This document shows positions 39,263-52,200 of a stretch of DNA of 64,000 bases, piece after piece. How positions within the stretch are numbered: the stretch's first letter is position 1; each line of letters begins with the position of its first letter. A model generated the notes under the pieces. The model did not search any database, was not told the origin of the DNA, and saw only the letters and a list, made by a program, of their open reading frames with translations. The translations under genes and the position numbers were made by a program. The DNA is from Balanoglossus misakiensis (lineage: Eukaryota > Hemichordata): NCBI GenBank assembly GCA_040954595.2, contig CM082592.2:11842001-11906000 (forward strand), read 5' to 3'.

Positions 39263-40804
39263 TTATACTTTTTGTGCTGGAACTGTCTCTAAATTAACCA
39301 TGTTTGTGTCAACATCATCATCATTACTTTGTTTTCCTTTCTCATCGTATGAGAAATCCAAACATTTGACACATGGCCCACATGACAGACCACCGTTATT
39401 ATCTTTCAAAAACATGGCAGTAAAGGCAGCACAGAAAACGAAGCCCACTGAAAACCAAAAACATGCAGCAAACCCCTGTGTGGTACTGGTCGCATTGCCA
39501 ACAAACTCATAGAGGGCTCCTGACACTAGGGTACCCGTCAGACGGCCAAGAGCATTTGCCATGTAGTAGAAACCAACATTCATTGCAACTTTGTCGCCCT
39601 CCGAATACTTGACGATCAGATAACTGTGAACTGAAGAATTGACAGCAAAGATGAAAGCAAAGACAAACACCCCGGTTGTCAGCACAGCTGTCATGATGGC
39701 AACAACATCGTAATGGACGGCCGAGGAAAACTGGAAGAAGAATGCAAGAACAGTGGGACAGCCAATCAGAATGAAACCCCACAAAGCACATGCCCACTTG
39801 TTTGCTGGGCTCTGTCGTAATGGGTTCAAAATCAACTGTGGACTCCAACTTTGAATCTGACCATAGAGAATGATCCAGCCAGCGAGAAAGGCTCCAACTG
39901 CAGCACGTTCCCACCCCAGACCATCATCACTTCTTAGGAAGAATGGCAATGGAACTTCAAACCACAAATCTCGAGAGCCAAATAGGAAGAACCGTGCCAC
40001 TGATAAAACATTCACGTTGTAATTCTTCTTGAAGATAGATTTCAATTTGATGTTCTCTTTTCTTGTTCGTCCCAAGTCTTTAGTAAGTCCACAAACGGCA
40101 AATGGAAGCGCACACAATATCAAGAAACACATTACTCCAAGTGCCACATAGTAATGAATCATCAGCAGAGCAGATCCCAGGAAATAGCCGACACCTTTTA
40201 GTGTGTTCTTCCATCCTGTCAAGAGACTGACAATCTTGAAGAGTCGCGTCTGTTTCTCGTCAGGCGTCACCAGCTTGGTGACAGTCTTACCACCGAGTTT
40301 GACCAAGTCTTTGGCGATACCACACAGCATTTGTGCCAGAGTGACGTAGATGATACCTGTGGATTTACTCCAGTCTTCTTGCCAGCCAAACAACATTCCA
40401 ATGCCGGCCAATTGCAGGAAAAGACCAAAGATCATCGTCTGTTTTATTCCCCAACAGGAACCAGCAACTCCAGCAATCAAATTGGTGAAGACACCAGCCA
40501 GTTCATACAATGTGAACATAATGGCCGTCTCCCATGCTGTAAAGTTCAGGTTAAACGCATGCAACAGTACAATCATGCGAACAGCTCCATCAGTCACTGT
40601 GTACAGCAAATACGAACAACTGATGATGACAAATGGCTTCAAGGCTTTATATTCACGTTGCATGCGTTCCTTTCTGGTCTCTGACCGCTCATCGTCTTTC
40701 AGTTTGTCAGTTTCTGTCTTCACTTCTATGTCACCTGGACCACCATTGTCAGGGCTTGCACCATTTTCTCCATTGCAGTCAGCCAACTTCTCTTTGCTTT
40801 CCAT
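39263..40804 (-). CDS. ArsJ-like MFS permease (putative organoarsenical efflux)
   Basis: A single coding exon of 513 residues. An acceptor (CATTTCAG, ending at 40825) lies 20 bases before the ATG, so a non-coding 5' exon exists, probably ending at the good donor gtgagt at 41193. A hydrophilic N-terminus of about 55 residues rich in D, E and K leads into about 12 membrane segments. The core reads as bacterial ArsJ: YTVTDGAVRMIVLLHAFNL, LYELAGVFTNLIAGV, GIAKDLVKLGGKTVTKLV, and LFKIVSLLTGWKNTLKGVGYFLG. Bacterial ArsJ exports 1-arseno-3-phosphoglycerate made by GAPDH from arsenate. The C-terminal tail adds CGPCVKC (Cys 475, 478, 481), a potential thiol metal or metalloid site. The function in this animal is inferred; a general organic-anion MFS role is the alternative. 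Confidence 0.8.
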   Translation of the reverse strand: MESKEKLADCNGENGASPDNGGPGDIEVKTETDKLKDDERSETRKERMQREYKALKPFVIISCSYLLYTVTDGAVRMIVLLHAFNLNFTAWETAIMFTLYELAGVFTNLIAGVAGSCWGIKQTMIFGLFLQLAGIGMLFGWQEDWSKSTGIIYVTLAQMLCGIAKDLVKLGGKTVTKLVTPDEKQTRLFKIVSLLTGWKNTLKGVGYFLGSALLMIHYYVALGVMCFLILCALPFAVCGLTKDLGRTRKENIKLKSIFKKNYNVNVLSVARFFLFGSRDLWFEVPLPFFLRSDDGLGWERAAVGAFLAGWIILYGQIQSWSPQLILNPLRQSPANKWACALWGFILIGCPTVLAFFFQFSSAVHYDVVAIMTAVLTTGVFVFAFIFAVNSSVHSYLIVKYSEGDKVAMNVGFYYMANALGRLTGTLVSGALYEFVGNATSTTQGFAACFWFSVGFVFCAAFTAMFLKDNNGGLSCGPCVKCLDFSYDEKGKQSNDDDVDTNMVNLETVPAQKV

Positions 40805-41894
40805 TTTCCACAGATGTTATTGATCTGAAATGTTACAAAATAATATAAAATTCAAGTTACTTGCATGTACAGAAATTCCTGCTTCATAACACAGGCTATT
40901 GTCCTGAATGTGCCCATGTAAAGTATAACAACTGCCTGGGCTTTGACACGCACGCCCCCACGTGGTATCCATGTGGATCCCATATGATCATTGTTTACGC
41001 GCACAGTACAAGACCGGAATCTAAATTTCTCTCTACAAAGTGCAATGATCAAAAATAATAATGTTACAGTTTACGTCGTGGAAACATGTAGTGCGGTAAT
41101 TTCATTTGCCGAGCTACTGTATCCTATTAAGTTACACTAGGTGGAAAGGCAGCAGCAAAATCACGAGCTATCTTAATACTTCAGGTAACTCACCGAAATC
41201 GACGCCAATGTTCGTTTCTGTTTCTGATCAGATACATGTACACTGCCTTGTCCGTTTCAAGTTAACACTGTGTGTACATTGCATGTGTAAGCGACAATCA
41301 CTCATATGAGCTTTCCTTTGCTGGCTGGACAATCAAGATTGCGTAACACGCCACTTCTCACGGTGATCGTGCAAAATATAGGGTGCATCACGCGGAGAAG
41401 GGATGAATATCGGACTTATTGGTCAGGGTTGTTGGTTGGGTCGGTTGAGGTCACGCGAAGACCGCATGCGCACACTCGACAGGCGCACACTGTGTTCGTG
41501 AACTTGTAAATAATTGTGTATCTCTGTCTCTTTATTTCATGCGCAAATTTGTAGTGTAAAACATTGTGTGGAATGTGTAATATGTGCAGAGTGACACATT
41601 TGACGCGTCAGGGAGTAATGGTGGAAGATTGACAGTAGTATCTCAGATTTTTGTATTCCATCGTAGAGGGCGCTGCTAATGCTAAATCTCTCATACTTCG
41701 CGTGGTTAGGTTTCACAGGTTAAAAGGGGAAACAATAAGACTTTTAGTTTTACACAACCAAAATTCCAAAAATTTTCTTTTTAATAGTATCTGCATAAAC
41801 TGATGTACAAAATTCGTTCATAGAAATCGATCAAAGTATGTTACAGGCGCGACTTCAATGTATCTGTGCTGGTCCTGGTCAGTGGTCCAATTCC
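40805..41894. other. ArsJ-like 5' UTR/promoter and OSTC 3' flank
   Basis: On the minus strand, exon sequence 40805-40824 joins upstream to a candidate donor TCG/GTGAGT (exon limit 41194), defining a probable 5' UTR intron of about 370 bases. GAGGGCGCT lies at 41666-41674, between the two genes. No other coding exon was found. Confidence 0.55.
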
Positions 41895-42890
41895 TTATGC
41901 TTGTAGGTAACCCCTGAAATATGAGATAAAAGATTTCTGCTATTAAAATCTTGGAAACAGAATATGTGGGTACATAATCTTGGCTAGACACCCTGTACAT
42001 CAGTATATATAATCTGCAGCTACGGAACTTAGGCAACTGAATCCTTTATTGCAAAATGTAAGAGTTCTAACTTACGGTAACTTCATCCTCATGAAGACTC
42101 TGCACATGAAGAATGATAGGATCACACAGACAAAACCCATGAAGAGTAACAGGAATCTGTTGAGTTTGGGCATGTTTGGAGCATTTGATTTATCCAAAAT
42201 GACAAAACCGAGGCCGCCAGCTGTGAACAGGAAGCTGGAGGCAAGACCTTCCATAATGTACTGTCCATTTACTCTGTAAGGCATAAATGCAACCTGTGGA
42301 AAGAAAATATGGAAAATTCATTGGTGACATATGGTAAGTGTTTTGTACTAGACAGCAGTGAGCTATTGAAGTTGTAGTCAAAAGGTAAGCAAATCACATA
42401 CTTGCACATCACACAACTTACTGGTTTCTGATGCCCATGTTCGTCTGTCGTTGATCCGACACTAGGGGGCTCTACAATAACATCATATATAACACCTGAA
42501 ACAAAATTTAAACATAAAACCTAAACAATCATTGATATCAGACAATTTAACTCCGCTATAAATGGAAGACTAACACCAATAAATGTTAACCCAGAAGCAG
42601 ACATCCCTTCAAAACGGTCGTTTGTTTATATGTTCACTTCAGAAGCTCTACAACCCGGAAGTTGCATACGTGTCCATTGACCCACTCAGCAACCAGCTGG
42701 TTCTCTCAGACACCAACAGCAAAGCATGCGGAATTAACATGCAAACATTACCTCCAGTGACAAGAAAATACGAGACTAATATCATGGCATAAACAACCAT
42801 GGCTGATGGCATTTTCACCCATGTTGGACGCTTAAGTCGAATGTTAGGGCATTGTAGCACGGTGAATGGAACTGAGTACAGGGCCTCCAT
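41895..42890 (-). CDS. OSTC: Oligosaccharyltransferase complex subunit OSTC
   Basis: Four exons on the minus strand: 42752-42890, 42422-42495, 42076-42293, 41895-41913, giving 149 residues, the same as human. It begins [20 protein letters not shown] and contains [50 protein letters not shown]-type sequence (here LDKSNAP), [12 protein letters not shown] and FMRMKLPGYLQA. The last exon codes only the final six residues. OSTC is an ER membrane subunit of the STT3A oligosaccharyltransferase complex and acts in co-translational N-glycosylation at the translocon. It has three hydrophobic helices. The gene is head to head with SFSWAP. Confidence 0.96.
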
Positions 42891-43237
42891 TTTGCTTTGG
42901 CTGGAAAAGACCGGAATCTAAGGCGGAGCGTATTATGTACTTTGTAGTTCATATTTTCGAATAGGACACTTATGTAACTTTGCTGTTTACAGCGTAACTA
43001 TGACAGATTTTCCCCCAATAAATAACTAGTGTTTTTGAAATTATAAATAAAGCCCAATCGTTATTTTTTAAGGTTATTCTGACGTTTATTTTTTACTTTT
43101 TATTAAGAATCAGTGTATAAGAATATTAGGCCTTGAAAAGGCTTCCACGATTGATCACGCGTGAATACGGTGAGATTGCAAAATGTTGTTGATGGAAAAA
43201 ACCGTAGGACTGCCAATGTGAGTCAGTCGTTATCAAC
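42891..43237. promoter_or_regulatory. Divergent promoter OSTC / SFSWAP
   Basis: Only 347 bases lie between the two start codons. The sequence is AT-rich in the middle; no canonical core element stands out. Confidence 0.65.
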
Positions 43238-46200
43238 ATGGCTCTGTTCGTGAAGAACAAGCAGAAGAGAGCACAAATTGTAGATAGAAAGCACGTAGAA
43301 ACGGCCAAATCCCGCGAAGAAGAACTCGATGAACTCTTTGTCTTTGGGTACGCGGCAAAGTTGTTCCATGATGACGAGAAGGCAATTTACATTGACAAGG
43401 GAAAGCATTTGATTCCATGGATGGGAGACACAACTTTGATGATCGACAGGTCGGTATAACACTGTTTCTTTGGGGTTTTTCCTATGCGCACGTACTCCGA
43501 CTGACATGTTGGGAAGAGCACAAAGAAACGTCCTGTACTGCAGTGAAGCAGTGCATCGACTAACCGAGGGGCGAAGTTGTTACTGTTTTTTTTTCTTTCA
43601 AAAATCATCATCACTTCTGAGTGTGAACGCTGATCTCGTTGCCGATTGGTTGAAAGGGTTTGCGGAAACAATGCAACCAGCTGCTTGCGATTTTGACAAG
43701 TCGCTAAAATTCTTTTTCGGCAACACAGTCCTGCAGCTGGAAAGAAACACTGCATTCCATTGTTTATACGGCGTATTCTTGCAGAGTATTGTTTAATTTG
43801 TGGTAAAATATCTTGAGAAGTTCACCTGGGTCTGTTCCGAGTCGCTTTTGTTTTTCGCTGATGTCCATTGCATGCTTGGTGGCTCACTGCACCAGCGGCC
43901 GCACGACCCGGCTTTTTCACCTGTGCTATGTTATTATGGATCGACGGTGTCAGAAAATGAATTATTTGAAGCATTAAAGAATTGAGAAGTTGTGTATGCT
44001 TGAATTGAATATTTTTTTGGCACAGCTATATATTGATCGGCGCATGAAGTAGTGCGGGTACAGCTTTGGTCAATATCAAAACAACTTATCATTCATTGCG
44101 CTATAAACTTGTGATTGAGGTGTGAAGGAAATGTAAATTTCCTTCCGGAAAACAGTTACCATGATTAACTTACATTTAATTAAATTAAAATTGTGATAAC
44201 AATTGAAGCAGCACAATCAGAAAACGTGTTGGGGTTGGGATAATATTGTTTACACAGTGACTTTGGGGGGTGGGGGGTTGTCTTACCAGATTTTCAAGAA
44301 TCATTCCAATTTTGGAAGTGCACAGTATAGATAGTCTATTGCATATTTGCAGATTTAAAAATTCATCACTATAGCGAACGTACCCACCAGGTACCGGGTC
44401 AAGGTAAAGTACTTCAAAACTGTGCATAATAATCACTAAAACAATTTTATGCTGTGTTCAGTCACTTATTTTACTGTCTGTTTTTTTTCACCTTACCAAC
44501 CTCAATGTCTCCTGCAGGTACGATGGGCGTGGACATTTACATGATCTTTCCGAGTATGACCTTGATGCTTGGAACAGAGAATACAGATTATCCGAGGAAG
44601 AGGCCCGGATAGAAGCCTTGTGTGATGAAGAGCGGTATCTGGCACTTCACACAGATCTCCTTGAAGAGCAACATCGGCAAGGTATGGGGAAAATGAGAAG
44701 GATTCATAATAGTTATATATATTGTAGCAGTTTCTGATTTCGTTACTCAATCGTAGGAGAGAGTGAAGTCTATCTGACAGATTCCAGTGATTATTATCAA
44801 AAGACGGTGAAATCACAGTTGGAATCTGACCTCAGATAGAAATAAACCAACTTTCTTATCTCTAGACTATATTTACTGTAAACAGTTATCGAACTGTATT
44901 TTGTAAATACCGCCCAGTATTTGGACTAATGCCATCATTGTTGCTGTACACAATGCTAAGTTACTTGTTAAGAGAAATTGAAGATTTTATTCTAGTGATG
45001 CTTTCAGTGTTGAATCACCGACAGACAAGGGTGTGTTTGACACATGATTTGTATAAAGCACGCCTCCTATCACGTATTAGAGCAGACATTGTACAGCTAT
45101 AACATTACCATGGTCCAAGGTTGCTGTGACCTCACCCTGATAGCATCAAGGTGGTGGAAATTTCCACACATCAGGCAGTCCCAAAATTACAGTAGTTTTT
45201 AAAGATTCAAATCATTGTTTTAAAACAATGCCACATTTAGAAATTTAAACAGGCTGAAAAATGAATTAAAAGGCTAATGTTATAGTATGTAAATGTTATA
45301 ATTGTCTTGCTATTGTTATTCAAATAAGCTTATTATATTTTAGTGTGGCACGTTTTGGCCTTGAAATTGCACAATTGGCTGTTAGGTATTGATCCCAATG
45401 CATTCTGTATACAACCTTCTTGTCATCTGTCTTTAAACATGCGAAAATGAATTGCTTTCAAAAGTTATGCCTAATGGAGATTATCATTGTAAACCCATCT
45501 CAATTTATTCCGGCATTACTGACGCAAGATGGCTTTTAATTTTAAACTGCCCACAGAACTTGATGAGAGTAATATAAAATTGAGCGTATAAAATGACTTA
45601 CAACACTTTCCTACTGAATGCTTGCAGCATACAGTAACATATTGTTCGTATAATTCTGCCCATGGTTTCTGTGAGCTTGAGCGGAGTTTAAAAGAAAGTT
45701 GTCCCTGCCAGCTGTTTGCAATGTGCCAAACATCCATGCAAAAGTCCTGTGGGAAAATTCTGTTGAACAGACTCGGCCAACATAACAATCTAAGCTGGCA
45801 AGGTGCCCTTTTTTTCACAAGTGGTTTCTCCATTAGACAGGATTTGTGAGTTTCTTCACCTTGCATCTTGCTCAGCATCTTGTATTCATTTGACAGAGGT
45901 CAAAGGTTACACTTTACGGGCACGCACCCCGTTGCAATGCCAGTGAACCAATTCATGTAGTTATATTCTTATGCACCCAGTGTGTCTTGTCACTGTCAGT
46001 TTGGATTGAAACAAGTTGGCTGTTTATTTGCAGTGACAAACCTTTTCCAAATACATCACCATACACTGTGAAATGAAAAGAATACAAGAAAATGTCAGGC
46101 CTTGAAAATGTTAGGGACCTTTCATTGGTGAATGGCACAGTTCCAAGAGATCTTCGCTAAGATCTTTGATGTTCTTTTGGGAGGTGATTGACATGTATGT

Positions 46201-49200
46201 TCAATAGCCTGGTGTAAGGCAAGGGTCCTCGCATACATGTGTAACTAATTATGAAATATGAAACTTATGTTGACAAGGCAAATACTGAATATCTATGTAC
46301 GTAGTTTAAATAGTCATGTCAAGTAGCCATCTGTTTAGTGCCGTAAGGAAGATTGACAACTGCGTTTCGTAATATTATGCTGAGTGTACAGTTTGCTTTC
46401 ATTAGAAGGCTCCTCTCTCGCATGTTTTTTGTCGGATTGTTCCAATTTGAAGATATTTAAGTTTAACAGGTGTCACCTCTGCCTTTATGGCACACACGCA
46501 CACACTGGTTTGTGCGTCAGCAATACGTGTGACTGTGTGTATAAACTACAGCTGTTGGCTACTGAAAAATAAAAGTTGTAAATGACTTGTCAATCTCTGA
46601 AATCAAAGACATTGTGGGGAAATGTCCTTGCATCAAAGAGAATCATCGTGCATTGCCTACTTTTACAGTTGTTGAAGTTAATAACCTGATATAAAACACA
46701 AACTGAAGACTTTGTGTTGTCAGAAATATGAGAAGGTTAAGACTTTGATTTTCGAGGTGCATATCAACCTTACAGCAGATCCGGCACAGCATGTAATGAT
46801 GATTGATTTCATTTCCTTTTTGCTCTCTTGTGCAGAGGAAGAGTTGAAGAGACTGAACGAAGCCATAGCTGGCTCTGAAGATAATTACCAAGCAGTGGGA
46901 TTCAGCTATGATGATGCACCCTCATCCAGTTATAATGCCAGCTATGATCCTACGCAACCGACCGATGATTACGAAGATGATGCAAATAAAGAAAATCAAG
47001 GTATTGTGTGAGATTTCGACCATTCTTTGTGATTGTGTGATTGTTCGTTTTATGTTACAGCTTGCAGACTGAGAAGCTCCTGTGGTAGGTTGTCACTAGC
47101 ATGTACACTTCATTTTGAAAAAAGACTCTCAGCTTACATCTGTGGATTTTCAGTGAAAATAACTGATGATAGCTTTCTTGCTCAGTTGTAAATTTCACTG
47201 AAAATAACGCATCATTTATTGCGTTGACATTTGATGCTAAAGTCCAGGGGTTTCACAAAAGCAAGAAGCAAATGGAATCATCCGACTCTTGAGAATTTTC
47301 ATTTTTTTGGCAACTTTCCCAAAAATGTCCAGTGAGCCCTTGTTTTTCTTGAGACCCTGGGAATTTTGGCATTTAATGCAAAATGTTTGTCTGCCAGAAA
47401 ATTAATTCATTATGACGTAACAGGCAAGGTGATTATTATGTAAAAGGCTTCTAATCTATGTTACATGGTCAAATATCTATTCTTTAGCGAAAAAAACTAA
47501 ACTTATATGTTACATAACTGCACAAGAAGCCTTATAAGAAAATTATACAAGCTATGTAGATTTTCAAAATTGTCAAAGTAACTTCAGCTTCTCAGATGCT
47601 AATTACTGATATCAAGACCACAACAATTCAGCACTGATGTTCGTACATGTAGCTACTGTCATTGGTTTATGTTTCTGTAAACAAATGTGAACTTGAAGTA
47701 CCCAATGTTTTGATACTTCACATTTGTTTGGAAGGGATACTCTGATAAAAATCCCTCCCTCACAGTCAAGTTTCACCTATAAAAAGAAGTATGAACCTCA
47801 GGTAGGCAATGTTTTGATACTTGAAAGCATTGTTTTATAAGGAAACTCCAGATAAGATTCCTCCAAACAATGGTTTCTCCTCAGGGGAAGATATTCCTCA
47901 GCCCTCAAGACCCACTAATACGATTATCTCATCCATGGATAAAAATATTTGCATAGTCATCAATGTGTAGATTCTATCGTTTGGATCACAGTTTGGAATT
48001 TCACCATCTTCCTAATGGATCTCTATATTCATTTCTATTGGCAAACACCCCAAATACATAAACTGAATGCTTTGGGACTCCGGAGTGACCGTGAGTGACT
48101 TCTGACTCATTTGAAAACCTGGGGAACGTACACAGAATAGATATCTATTCAGATAGATACGGGACATCTGTTTTCACACAGTTTGACAGTTGTACACACA
48201 ATGTCCAAGATGAATGCCTAAAAAGCCCTTACAATATGGTGACCTTCTTGCGTGTCCACCTTATACAAGACCTGGAAGCTAAACTAAGAGTAACATTGAA
48301 GTAGGATTCAACCATTTACATTTGTATGCAGGGGTGGGAGACCAATGCCCTTTCTACCTTGAACTGGTTTCATGTTGAGATCTAAATAGCTTGTTTGTGT
48401 AATGGTCTCCACACGTGTGTGCTAGTATGGGATCTTACCCAATTGTCAAACTGAGAGTTTAGGGTAATTAACGTCATTGATAAGGAAATGAAAGCAGGTC
48501 TTGCAGAATAAGATTTAGAAGAACAATTCTTAGCTTGAAGGTGGATATTTGCATCTTTCATTATACACCCACAGTAAGAAAGTAGAGAATGTTTATAGAC
48601 TAGTTTGAACTGATCCCTGGGGTATGGATTATGGAGGTAGCCTCTGGGGGTGAAGATTTTGGAGGTAGCCTATGGATAGTGTCTACAACCCATGTCTGCT
48701 CATGTACGTCCACATGCCAAAAAGCATGTATGTGTAGAGTACACAACCATACTGACATTCCCCATACATCCAATCCTTAGGTCCACGTTGCGCTTTGAGC
48801 TAAAATTATTTTGCTGAATCATACACTTTTAAGTACAAGAGACATGACCTTTGATCTGTGACCTTGTGATCTTTATGAAACTAAGCAAACTATCATTCAT
48901 GCAAGTACTTGTGAAGGGGTGGTTGACATCAGTACTAATGATGTACCTTAGCCAGACGGCCTTATCAATGAAATTCCTGTGGTTTTCAAGTGATAAACAA
49001 CTGATTTTACCTATCAAGGGTAGCCATTGGTTCCTGTTTGTACACACAATGAAAACCATGGTTTGTGGCAAAAACCACTGGATTGTCCACAAGGATTTAT
49101 ATCACAGACAGGAGAAAAGTCTCCCATTCTTCTATTGTACGTCTTTGATACATGTACATGTATGTCAATATCGTATTTGAGATTCATGTTATGATGTATA

Positions 49201-52200
49201 TCAGTATCGTATCATGATGCTCCCTTTTGCAGTTCACAACACTTGAGGAAGATTTTAAAAAAAAACATGGAATTCTACAGTATCTCTGTCATCTGTACTT
49301 CATTTGCAAATTAAACCACGAGAAAGGAAAGTGTATTCACCATCTTGTATTATTCAGAAAAAAGCAGGTATGATTCAGCCTGTTGCCATAGAGACCACAT
49401 CACACATGGAGGCTATTTAGACCTCTGAGATAATTGATTTAATAAATTCTAAGATTTGACTGATGAACATTGCTTCAAATAGAATATTAAACGAAGCACA
49501 ATATTGACCGAAAAATTGAGCAGTTAAACAGTCTACTATACAACGCCATTTGTATTTGTCAGATGGATCTAAGTTTAGAACCGCTTCAAACTGGCGGGAA
49601 CAGGAATATTGAAATTCCTGAACCCGCAGTGAAGACCACTTACCAGCATTACTCTGAAGTTGATAGCTTAGAGTATCAATACAAAATATCTCTGGATTTC
49701 ACAAAATTATATACATCTGTATGTAATGCTGGCATTATCCATACAGTTGTCAAACGGGCCCCTCTGTCCTCTATAGGAAATATTTCACTGAAAGTGAAAC
49801 ACATCCATTTCATAAGATTTTGTAAAGCATGTTTCATCAATGCTTTCACAGCATTTCTGACTGTCCTGTGTTCTACTGCCAAAATCAGATCAATCTCTCT
49901 GCCGCATCTGATGAAGATGCCTGAAACTACCAGACTACTTTCTGATTTCTCATCGCCTTGCCATCTTCTGGCAACAGTTTGTAATTCCATGAAAGTTGAC
50001 ATAAAGTGTTTAAATTTCAAGTACCATTGAAAATGAGTAAATATTTAACGGGTACTCAAAATAGGTTATTCATTGAATATACAAAGTGGGGACAGCACAG
50101 AGGGCTACATCACATGTTTTGCAAGAAGGATACACCTTAACCCAGATTATTGCATTGTATTCAAATTAAAGAGAATCCTGTGGCGTTCCTGTGTGGACTA
50201 ATTTAGAACAAAAACATGAAGTCAGTAAACTTTACATAAGTATTTTGCTCCTTACACCTACAAATCAGATAAAAACCCCAAATGATCTGATTTCAGTGCA
50301 GGGAAAAGAAGGGAGGTGCCGTTTGAAATGTTAAACAGATCTGTGTTTTGCATGGCATGACTGCAGTACTCCATCCCACTGTGACAGGATTTTTTTGTGA
50401 CAAGTTTTTCGTGCATCCATACATGAAATGACAAGACTCTGAAGTGAAAGACTCTCTGTAATGAGACTGGCTCAAAGAAAGTTCTACAATTCCAAACATT
50501 TTCCAAAAAGTCATGTTTGTTTAAAGGGCACCCATTGCACATCCGTCTGCAGATGTTTCATTCGATATCGACTGTGTGTATGTGTGGTTTTATCTGCTTT
50601 CAACCCAGCCAGACTTCAATTCCCACAGGGAAACGCTTGCTAAGTTCTCTATATAATGGTTTGGCTGTGTTTAAATAACACCCGATGACTTCTGTGTTAG
50701 TTTTGGCAAAAACACATTTCTGTGGCATGACTGTGCAGAGGTAAACATGTCAGTCAGGTTTAGGGAAGGTCAACCTGACATTGTGCATGAAATGATAGCC
50801 GTTATTGTACCAGGGTACATTGACACAATCTCGTAGATCAATTATTGCTGCATAAGTAATGCAGTTAAGGGGACAAGTCTGACAGCTGACCTGATTTTCT
50901 CTGACTTGTGTGTACAGATGTCATACAGCAGTGTGAATGAATGGCGAGATGATTATGAAAAATTCTCAAACTACGCGAGAGCCAAAAAAGCGAAAATAAA
51001 AAGTCATTTAATAATGTTTTTTCGGGGATAATGATGCAGTGAAATACGAAAACGTGAAAATTAAACGTTGCATAACAGTTGCCGCTATTGATATTGCGAA
51101 AATTTCCTGTTGCAAAAATTTCCCGTTTTTACATTACTAGTAAAGCATGTTGATAACATGTTTGTTTCATTTTTTCTGTACAAGGTGTTGTAATTTCCAA
51201 AATTGGCGTTGGAGGGAGAATAGAGTTAGTGTCAGAATATCACTGTCCACAAATTAATTACTTGATCAGTAATGCGTAGAACAGCATTGCTCAGCTGTTG
51301 CATGGAGCGTGTAGAGACAGCAATGCTTAAAATGCTGCATAGCGCTTCATGTACTCTTCTGTGACTGGCTTTCAACTAATTATAGGTGTACTGTGACCTG
51401 GCATGGTCTTCTCACACTGTGTGTGCGCTATCGAATCATGCTGACATCATAACAGTTTTTGTTGGACCACATTGCGCTTGCTTGGTGGTTTGCCCAGTGT
51501 GCGTTTGGAGCCAGCTGTTCTTGGAACAAAACCATCTTTTGGAGGTGTTAGTCCCGACATTTGTCAAATATTTACCCACGAAAATAAATTCACAGTAATA
51601 ATGAGAACATCTTCTTGTGCAAAGTAAAAAAAATTTGTCAGGTCAACCATATTGATTAATTGCGTTAATGTATTGTTCCTGGTAGGTTAATGGCGGGAAT
51701 ATCCGGGAATATCCGAGTGAAATGTCACCGGTAAATTTCACTTTGTGAGCACTCACTGTTGGTATTTTTAGTGAAAATGTATTCACCTGTCATCATACAT
51801 GTAGTACGATTTTTAGAACATGTCCAGATATATCCTAATGACAAAACTTCACTTTGTTTTTCTCATCATGTTACAGAAGAAGAAGATAATCCTATCGGAG
51901 AGGATGAGGAACCATTTGTGGCACCAAAGGAACTGGAATTGCCCAGCGATATGGAAGTGGTAAGAAGGACTTTTAATGATCTCACTTTTTTATGTATTGT
52001 ACTTTCAGTTATCGTGTGATAAAAGAATAATGGAAGAGATACATATACAGTAGTGGTATTTCATGATGCTTCCAGTCTTGGGGTTTCAACTTACAGCAGC
52101 ATTGAATTAAGTTTAAATTACATGTTACGTTCTGCATGTCAGAACAGATCAGCTGTTTCCTGAATCATTGATTGGTTTTCATGGCAGCCAGGACTGTTTA

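Noticed and set aside
39507-39914. 135-codon ORF in a second minus frame
   Set aside because: Fully inside the ArsJ-like coding exon, in another frame.
49563-50030. 155-codon ATG ORF in SFSWAP intron 3
   Set aside because: No domain, no promoter or polyadenylation context, overlaps a 114-codon ORF on the other strand; consistent with chance.
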